A program made the translations under genes and the position numbers. From positions 1,645,910 through 1,709,909 of the forward strand of contig NZ_CP025572.1 of the NCBI RefSeq assembly GCF_018336975.1: DNA of 64,000 nt, given 5' to 3'. This DNA comes from Marinomonas sp. CT5. GTDB taxonomy: Bacteria > Pseudomonadota > Gammaproteobacteria > Pseudomonadales > Marinomonadaceae. Numbering within the stretch: the stretch's first letter is position 1; every line of letters starts with the position of its first letter. Below, in pieces: positions 58,906 through 64,000 of this stretch. Below the pieces are notes generated by a model. That model was not told the origin of the DNA. It was given only the letters and a program-made list of their open reading frames with translations, and did not search any database.

Positions 58906-60126
58906 ATGAAAAAAAACCTATCAATGAATGGTGAAGCAACCGGAATTTCTATTACGCTTGATCGTGGCCCTTATCAAAATAATGGCGCATCGCCTTGGTA
59001 TGCTTGCGTTGGTTTGGGAACCTCACCTCAGCCATTAAAATTTTCCTTTGATACTGGTAGTAACTTTATTTGGGTTACTTCTAGTTTATGCAAACCAAAT
59101 ACTTGTGAGCACTATGGAGATAAACAGTTCGTCTATCAACTATCGTCAAGCTTCACTTGGGTTGATGAGCAGGTAATGGCGGTTAGCTTCGGTCCTTGGG
59201 GAAGCATGGAAGTTCAAACGGGTCGTGATGTATTTACCTTAACGCCTCATCTAAACCAATCTGACATCGGATCTGTGTCTGTATTATCGGATATTTACCT
59301 TGCGAAATCTTATGAAGGCCCTCAGTTTAGTGAATTGGACTGGGATGGTGGAATTGGTGTTCCAAGTATGACGGACGTAACTGAGACAGCGGCCTATTCA
59401 CCTTATCGATATCAGTCTTTTGCTAACCAAGCAGAAGCCGCCTCTTTTCATTTTTTTCAAAGCTTGATTGAGCAAAGAATTGTGAGTCCTCAATGTCCTT
59501 ATGTAGGGTTTTTGACGGATATTGACAGCAAAGCAGGCCAGGTTCAATTTGGGCAGCTTGATGATGATTATAGGAACAGTCGAGAATATTTGTTTTTACC
59601 TTGGGATCAATACGCAGCACCGTATTTATGGACGAGTAAGATTTTCTCCCTTTCTATTGGTCATAAACAGGTTATTTCCCCTGAGTCTTTGCAGCAAGAG
59701 CCTTATTTTTTTGCTTTAGATTCTGGCTCCTCGGCTTTTAAAGGTGATGTTACTTTGATGAATACTCTTTACAACATCGCGTCTCAAACAAAAGAGGATG
59801 TTGTGATTGAGATTGGCCGTACCGATGCTGGAGATGTGGGGAAACTAGTCGTTACTGCGGATATGTACAATGTTTTTATTGAAGAAGGAGAGGATAAGGG
59901 AAAGGTCATAACTCAGTTTCAACCTCTTGAAGGGGGAGATTATATTGCCTTGGTAGGCTCTGTCATGATGGATTATCTGTATACCGTGTACGAATATTCA
60001 ATTCATTACATTGATGGTAAGCCAAATCTTTTGCCTGTCGGTATGTGGGTTTTTAATAAACCCTCGGGGCCTAGAGTCATTACAACCCTCCAAGAGCTTC
60101 CAGCGCGAATTTTTGATGTTAACTGA
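58906..60126 (+). CDS. Pepsin-family (A1) aspartic protease homologue
   Basis: 406 residues with two catalytic-type Asp motifs in a bilobed arrangement: FDTGSNFIWV (Asp49) and FALDSGSSAF (Asp272). DWDGGIGVP corresponds to the DGILGLG segment of pepsins. The second motif is DSG rather than DTG, as in some members. The usual flap Tyr-Gly-Thr/Ser-Gly is not evident (FGPWGSMEV is in its place). No signal or propeptide is visible, so like the shewasins it is probably cytoplasmic or exported by another route. AAGGAG precedes the ATG. Followed 27 bp later by the avidin-like gene, probably co-transcribed. Confidence 0.85.
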   Translation: MKKNLSMNGEATGISITLDRGPYQNNGASPWYACVGLGTSPQPLKFSFDTGSNFIWVTSSLCKPNTCEHYGDKQFVYQLSSSFTWVDEQVMAVSFGPWGSMEVQTGRDVFTLTPHLNQSDIGSVSVLSDIYLAKSYEGPQFSELDWDGGIGVPSMTDVTETAAYSPYRYQSFANQAEAASFHFFQSLIEQRIVSPQCPYVGFLTDIDSKAGQVQFGQLDDDYRNSREYLFLPWDQYAAPYLWTSKIFSLSIGHKQVISPESLQQEPYFFALDSGSSAFKGDVTLMNTLYNIASQTKEDVVIEIGRTDAGDVGKLVVTADMYNVFIEEGEDKGKVITQFQPLEGGDYIALVGSVMMDYLYTVYEYSIHYIDGKPNLLPVGMWVFNKPSGPRVITTLQELPARIFDVN

Positions 60127-60153
60127 TTTCTCTAATAATTTAAGGGGTAAGGT

Positions 60154-60930
60154 ATGTCTTTGATTTTAAATGGTACTTGGGAAAATAGTTACGGCTCTAC
60201 GATGACATTAGAAGTGGGCAGCGATGGCTTGATTTTAGGTGAATATGGTTCACATACTGGATCAACTGGAACTTATATCGTTGTTGGCTATTGTCGACCG
60301 ATCAATCCAGTTCAAGATGCTTCGCAACCATTAGTGCTGTCTATTTATTGGCGTTCAACTGGCGATGAAGAGCCCGATGAAGGTTCGCATTGGGTATCAA
60401 CATATTGTGGTCAGTTAGACAGTACTGGACAAATGACGGTGATGAACTCCTTAGTAACGACAACTCAGTATCAGAATTTTGAGCCTGGTGATTACATCGA
60501 TAAGCTGGTTTTCACTAAATCCTCTTCAGCGTTACCTACTAACCATATTAAACATCTGACCCAGCAAGACACTGAAGTGGCTAACCCCATAAATGGGATC
60601 TGGCAGAGTACAGAGCAACGCGTTGAACTGGCTTTGGCTTTACAGGATCAGCGGTACGGCTTTGTGTCTGGTTGGCTAAGCTATAATCATGAGCGAGTAA
60701 AGGTATATGGTTTTACTGACACCTTGCCTCAACAACATAACAATATATTACAAAGTGTCAGTTTGAGTGGTTATATGATGAACACAGGCCAGCCTATTTC
60801 GCTTGTTGGCCGTATTGACCAAGATGCTGATGTGTTAGCGGTTTCTAGGTGGCTAGCTAACTCGACTTCCGCTGATGATGCTTTCTTTCAAGCGAGTTCG
60901 ATGAATTGGCAGCTGGTTAAGCAATCCTAG
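60154..60930 (+). CDS. Protein with tandem avidin-like domains
   Basis: 258 residues, two beta-barrel repeats. The first (about 5-123) follows streptavidin: NGTWENSYGSTMTLEV, LGEYGSHTGSTGTYIVVG, IYWRS, TYCGQL and KLVFTKS. The ligand-site Asn, Ser, Tyr, Ser and one Trp equivalents are kept (N11, S15, Y31, S33, W66), while the residues matching streptavidin Trp108, Trp120 and Asp128 appear to be replaced. The second (about 146-256, NGIWQSTEQRVELALALQ to SMNWQLVK) is more diverged. No signal peptide. Strong ribosome site (AAGGGGTAAGG). Biotin binding cannot be assumed; pairing with the protease gene suggests a joint role. Confidence 0.75.
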   Translation: MSLILNGTWENSYGSTMTLEVGSDGLILGEYGSHTGSTGTYIVVGYCRPINPVQDASQPLVLSIYWRSTGDEEPDEGSHWVSTYCGQLDSTGQMTVMNSLVTTTQYQNFEPGDYIDKLVFTKSSSALPTNHIKHLTQQDTEVANPINGIWQSTEQRVELALALQDQRYGFVSGWLSYNHERVKVYGFTDTLPQQHNNILQSVSLSGYMMNTGQPISLVGRIDQDADVLAVSRWLANSTSADDAFFQASSMNWQLVKQS

Positions 60931-60959
60931 ATGGGGCGTAATATTGTGAGGGAAAACAA

Positions 60960-63308
60960 ATGAACCTAAGTGACGTTTTTAACCAACAAGAACATGATCA
61001 AACCATCATTGATTGTTTTATAGAAATGTGGCGTTATTCCGCTGACCTGATGTTTATTATGGCAGTGGAAAAAAACGGTGAGTTTTCCCTTTATGATAAC
61101 AACCCGGCATCTCGGGCTGTTATGGGGTTAGAGCAAGGAGCAGAAATACATCGACTCAATTTAAGGGTTCAGTTTGGGGATGAGATGGCAGAGCAGGTCT
61201 ATAAGACCTATGAGCAAGTCATAGAAAGTGGCAAGCCTACTTCGATTGAACAGACAGGGATTCGTGGTGATGGTAGTCGTATTTATTTTGATACTTTGTT
61301 TGTGCCTATATTTAATTCTGCTGGGGATCCTGTCTTTGTTTGTGGGGTAAGTCGTGATATCACAAAAATCAAAGATGCTGAAAATGTGGCATTGCAAGCC
61401 AATGAAAAGTTACTGGAATACAGCGCTGCTTTAGAAAGTGTTAATCAAGATTTAGACCGTAAGGTTCAAGAACGAACTTCTGAACTGGAAACGGCGAAGC
61501 GAATAGTGGAAGAAGCGCTTGAGGCAAAATCTTCTTTTGTGGCTCGTATGAGTCATGAAATACGAACGCCAATTAATGCTGTTATTGGTTTAAGTCATCT
61601 GACGCTTAAGACGCCATTAAGCTCATCACAGAAAGATCACCTGCATAAAATATTAGCCTCTGGAGAAGTGTTACTTCGTCTGGTAAATGATGTCTTGGAT
61701 TTTTCGAAGATTGAAGCAGGAAAAATGGCTTTAGAAGTGGTGCCATTCTCTCTTGATTCTATCGTTCAATATGCCATTGATATGAATAGTCTCAAAGCTA
61801 AAGAAAAAAACTTATCGCTTAATGTCGATATTTCTAAGTCTCTTCCTAAAATGCTGTTAGGTGATCCATTACGCATTCAACAAGTTTTGGTTAACTTGGT
61901 TACTAATGCTGTTAAATTTACGGAATACGGTGGTGTTAGTATACGTGTTTATTCTGAAACGAATATCGATAACGAGATGTTATTCAGATGTGATGTTATT
62001 GATACTGGAATCGGTATCTCAAAAGCATATTCAGATAAATTATTTAAAGCATTTCAGCAGGCAGATGACAGTATTACCCGCGAATTTGGCGGTACAGGCT
62101 TAGGACTCACTATTTCCAGACAGCTTTGTGAGTTAATGGGAGGTGATATTTGGGTTAAAAGTGAGATAGGCCAAGGCTCAACTTTTAGTTTTACTTTTCC
62201 TCTTAATACTCCTGATTCATTGTTAAATATCGAAAATCATATAGAGAATGAAGAAAAAAACATTCCTGATTTATCTGCTTTTTCAGTGCTACTAGCGGAA
62301 GATAATATAATTAACCAAAAAGTTATTTTAGGTTATTTAGAGGATACTTTTATAAAAGTAGATGTTGTCGAAAATGGTCAAGAAGCTATCAATAAGTTGA
62401 ATGAGCAAGAGTATGATCTGGTTCTGATGGACATACAGATGCCTGTAATGGATGGTTTAACGGCGACAAGAAAAATTAGACAGTCTAGTGTTTATGGTGA
62501 TATTCCAATTATTGCGATGACCGCCCATGTCTCAGAAGAGGCAAAAGAACAATCTGCCAAAGCCGGAATGAATACTCACCTTGATAAGCCTATTAAAAAG
62601 CCTGAGTTATACAAAAATTTACAAAATTATCTTACTAATCAAGAGTATTATAATACTTCACATAAAGCTGGCATAGCTTCTGATAGTGATGCGTTAACAA
62701 ATATTCAGGCATTATCAGAGCTTGTAAAAATAGAGACATTAGATACAGCTAAGGCGATAAAAAAACTTAGTGGAAAAGAAAAACTATATATCAACATAAT
62801 ACAAGCCTTTTATAAAAAGTATGTTGATTTTCCTTTGGAGAATTTTTTTGGTGATAATATGGTAAGGACGATTCATACATTAAAGTCTAATTTAGCCTAT
62901 ATTGGAGCCTATGAGTTGTCCTCATATTGCTTGATCATTGAAGATCAATTAAAGGAAAATATGTTAAACGAAGCGTCTGTTGAAAATCTAATAATTGCCT
63001 TGAAGAAGCTAGTGACTGATATCGGTGAGGCGATAGCGCCTTTCGTATCTAGTATTAATAAGAGTAGTACGCCTTCTTATAATGAAAAAGAAATTGTTTC
63101 TAATATTGAAGATATTCTCGTTTTATTAAATTCGTCAGATTTTTCGGTAGAAGATAGACTTAATAGGCTGCGTCAAATGGTGCATGGAAGCAAATATGCC
63201 TTGGATATTGAAAGTTTAATTAATGATGTAGAGAAAGTTGAGTTTGAGTTGGCTGCGATTAAAGCAAAAGAACTTATTTTAGCCATTCAAGGTAATTTAC
63301 GGCTATGA
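60960..63308 (+). CDS. Hybrid sensor histidine kinase (PAS-HisKA-HATPase-REC-Hpt)
   Basis: 782 residues, no membrane segment. PAS domain about 20-140, coiled coil 140-190, HisKA with His199 in ARMSHEIRTP, HATPase with NLVTNAVKF, DTGIGIS and GGTGLGLTIS, receiver with Asp491 in LVLMDIQMPVMDG and Lys543, and a C-terminal Hpt domain with His639 in HTLKSN. A BarA/ArcB-like phosphorelay in one chain. Its stop overlaps the next start (ATGA), so its partner is the REC-GGDEF protein. It starts 29 bp after the avidin-like gene, possibly the same transcript. Confidence 0.92.
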   Translation: MNLSDVFNQQEHDQTIIDCFIEMWRYSADLMFIMAVEKNGEFSLYDNNPASRAVMGLEQGAEIHRLNLRVQFGDEMAEQVYKTYEQVIESGKPTSIEQTGIRGDGSRIYFDTLFVPIFNSAGDPVFVCGVSRDITKIKDAENVALQANEKLLEYSAALESVNQDLDRKVQERTSELETAKRIVEEALEAKSSFVARMSHEIRTPINAVIGLSHLTLKTPLSSSQKDHLHKILASGEVLLRLVNDVLDFSKIEAGKMALEVVPFSLDSIVQYAIDMNSLKAKEKNLSLNVDISKSLPKMLLGDPLRIQQVLVNLVTNAVKFTEYGGVSIRVYSETNIDNEMLFRCDVIDTGIGISKAYSDKLFKAFQQADDSITREFGGTGLGLTISRQLCELMGGDIWVKSEIGQGSTFSFTFPLNTPDSLLNIENHIENEEKNIPDLSAFSVLLAEDNIINQKVILGYLEDTFIKVDVVENGQEAINKLNEQEYDLVLMDIQMPVMDGLTATRKIRQSSVYGDIPIIAMTAHVSEEAKEQSAKAGMNTHLDKPIKKPELYKNLQNYLTNQEYYNTSHKAGIASDSDALTNIQALSELVKIETLDTAKAIKKLSGKEKLYINIIQAFYKKYVDFPLENFFGDNMVRTIHTLKSNLAYIGAYELSSYCLIIEDQLKENMLNEASVENLIIALKKLVTDIGEAIAPFVSSINKSSTPSYNEKEIVSNIEDILVLLNSSDFSVEDRLNRLRQMVHGSKYALDIESLINDVEKVEFELAAIKAKELILAIQGNLRL

Positions 63309-64000
63309 CAGAAAAGCAGAGTGTTCTAGTCATTGATGATGAAAAAATCAACTTAAAACTTATCCGCGAGATGCTGAATGATGATGTCGATATTATGCTT
63401 GCCCAGAGTGGAGAGCAGGGCATTCGTAAAGCGGTTGAATACCAGCCGGATCTTATTTTATTGGATGTTTTGATGCCACAAATGGATGGCTTTGAAACGA
63501 TGAACCACCTTCGACATGATGCACGAACCAGCGCTATTCCTGTGATTTTCATTACGGCTTTAAACGATTCAAGTCATGAAGAAAAAGCACTCTTAATGGG
63601 AGCCAGTGATTATATTCAGAAACCATTGCACACTAATATTGTACAAGCCCGTGTGCGTTTGCATTTGCAATTGGTTAAGCAACGTAAAATGCTTGAGCTG
63701 CTCGCTAATATTGATCCTTTGACCTCTCTTGCAAATCGTCGAAAATATCAAGATGTATTTGATCGTGAATGGAAGGATTGTGTCGATAAGAAAAGCTGCA
63801 TGTCTTTGTTGGTTATTGATATCGATAATTTTAAACAATATAACGATTGTTATGGTCACGCCACTGGCGATAAAGTATTAAAGCAGGTAGCGAGTGTATT
63901 GGCGTTGCAAGTTTTGGAAAAGGGCACAGTCGCTCGTTATGGTGGAGAAGAATTTGTTGTTTTGTTGCCTAGCCATTCTCAGGCAGACTCTATGGAGATC
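63305..64000 (+). CDS. Response regulator with GGDEF domain (diguanylate cyclase), truncated by window end
   Basis: The first 232 residues are visible. A receiver domain (VLVIDDEKINLKLI, phospho-Asp in LILLDVLMPQMDG, Lys in YIQKPL) is followed by a GGDEF domain (IDPLTSLANRRKYQDVF, IDIDNFKQYNDCYGHATGDK and the active-site ARYGGEEFVVLLP). It should make c-di-GMP when phosphorylated by the upstream kinase through its Hpt domain. The 4-bp overlap supports the pairing. The 3' end lies outside the window. Confidence 0.92.
   Translation, partial: MTEKQSVLVIDDEKINLKLIREMLNDDVDIMLAQSGEQGIRKAVEYQPDLILLDVLMPQMDGFETMNHLRHDARTSAIPVIFITALNDSSHEEKALLMGASDYIQKPLHTNIVQARVRLHLQLVKQRKMLELLANIDPLTSLANRRKYQDVFDREWKDCVDKKSCMSLLVIDIDNFKQYNDCYGHATGDKVLKQVASVLALQVLEKGTVARYGGEEFVVLLPSHSQADSMEI

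Noticed and set aside
1..64000. CRISPR arrays, tRNA or rRNA genes, transposases, integrase or att sites
   Set aside because: None recognised on reading either strand; the siderophore region shows no obvious mobile-element boundaries.

Overview
The window looks like part of the chromosome of a marine gammaproteobacterium, most like Marinomonas (Oceanospirillales). This rests on the protein style, a fairly low G+C feel, myo-inositol catabolism genes, and a eukaryote-like pepsin homologue of a kind reported in a few marine genera. No taxonomic marker gene is present, so the assignment is inference. I saw no rRNA, tRNA, CRISPR array or insertion sequence.

Layout. (1) 1-4200, plus strand: end of a sugar/inositol ABC importer, its ATPase, a Gfo/Idh/MocA dehydrogenase, iolB and iolG, with a short palindromic repeat between iolB and iolG. 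(2) 4224-5848, minus strand: an AsmA-like envelope protein and a hot-dog thioesterase. (3) 5957-12730, minus strand: a six-gene operon with an Fbp/Afu-type ABC importer (fused permease, ATPase, binding protein), an inositol-monophosphatase-family phosphatase, a dual-specificity-type phosphatase and a LacI-family repressor. It is best read as uptake and dephosphorylation of a phosphorylated polyol or sugar. (4) 12916-17330, plus strand: pentapeptide-repeat protein, isochorismatase-like hydrolase, two small proteins, and a ZntA-type metal ATPase behind a textbook MerR-type promoter. (5) 17682-23899, plus strand: a FucP-like sugar transporter; an AraC regulator, GPH symporter and GH3 glycosidase set; and rnk.

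(6) 23974-55953 is the centrepiece, a large siderophore locus. entC, entA, entE and entB homologues make and activate 2,3-dihydroxybenzoate (DHB). A Cy-Cy protein, a free-standing adenylation protein and a PCP-C protein form a split assembly line of the anguibactin/acinetobactin type. A histidine decarboxylase and an N-monooxygenase should supply N-hydroxyhistamine. Two ABC half-exporters, a receptor and a permease-permease-ATPase-binding-protein importer handle export and uptake. The run Cy-Cy, monooxygenase, permease, permease, ATPase, binding protein, receptor has the same order as the acinetobactin genes basD-basC-bauDCEBA (recalled from literature). Beyond this, an EntF-like C-A-T-TE synthetase carries a hand-read glycine code and sits with its own permease, ATPase and MFS exporter. 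The locus may therefore make a second DHB-glycine product or a hybrid. Four intergenic regions contain Fur-box-like sequences. Two carrier-like domains have proline where the phosphopantetheine serine should be.

(7) 56067-64000: a GH79 heparanase-like glycosidase; divergent from it a Blc lipocalin; a small exported helical protein; a pepsin-family aspartic protease without a signal peptide; a protein with tandem avidin-like domains; and a hybrid histidine kinase overlapping a REC-GGDEF response regulator cut by the window edge. The protease/avidin-like pair beside a two-component/c-di-GMP module is the least explained part of the window.
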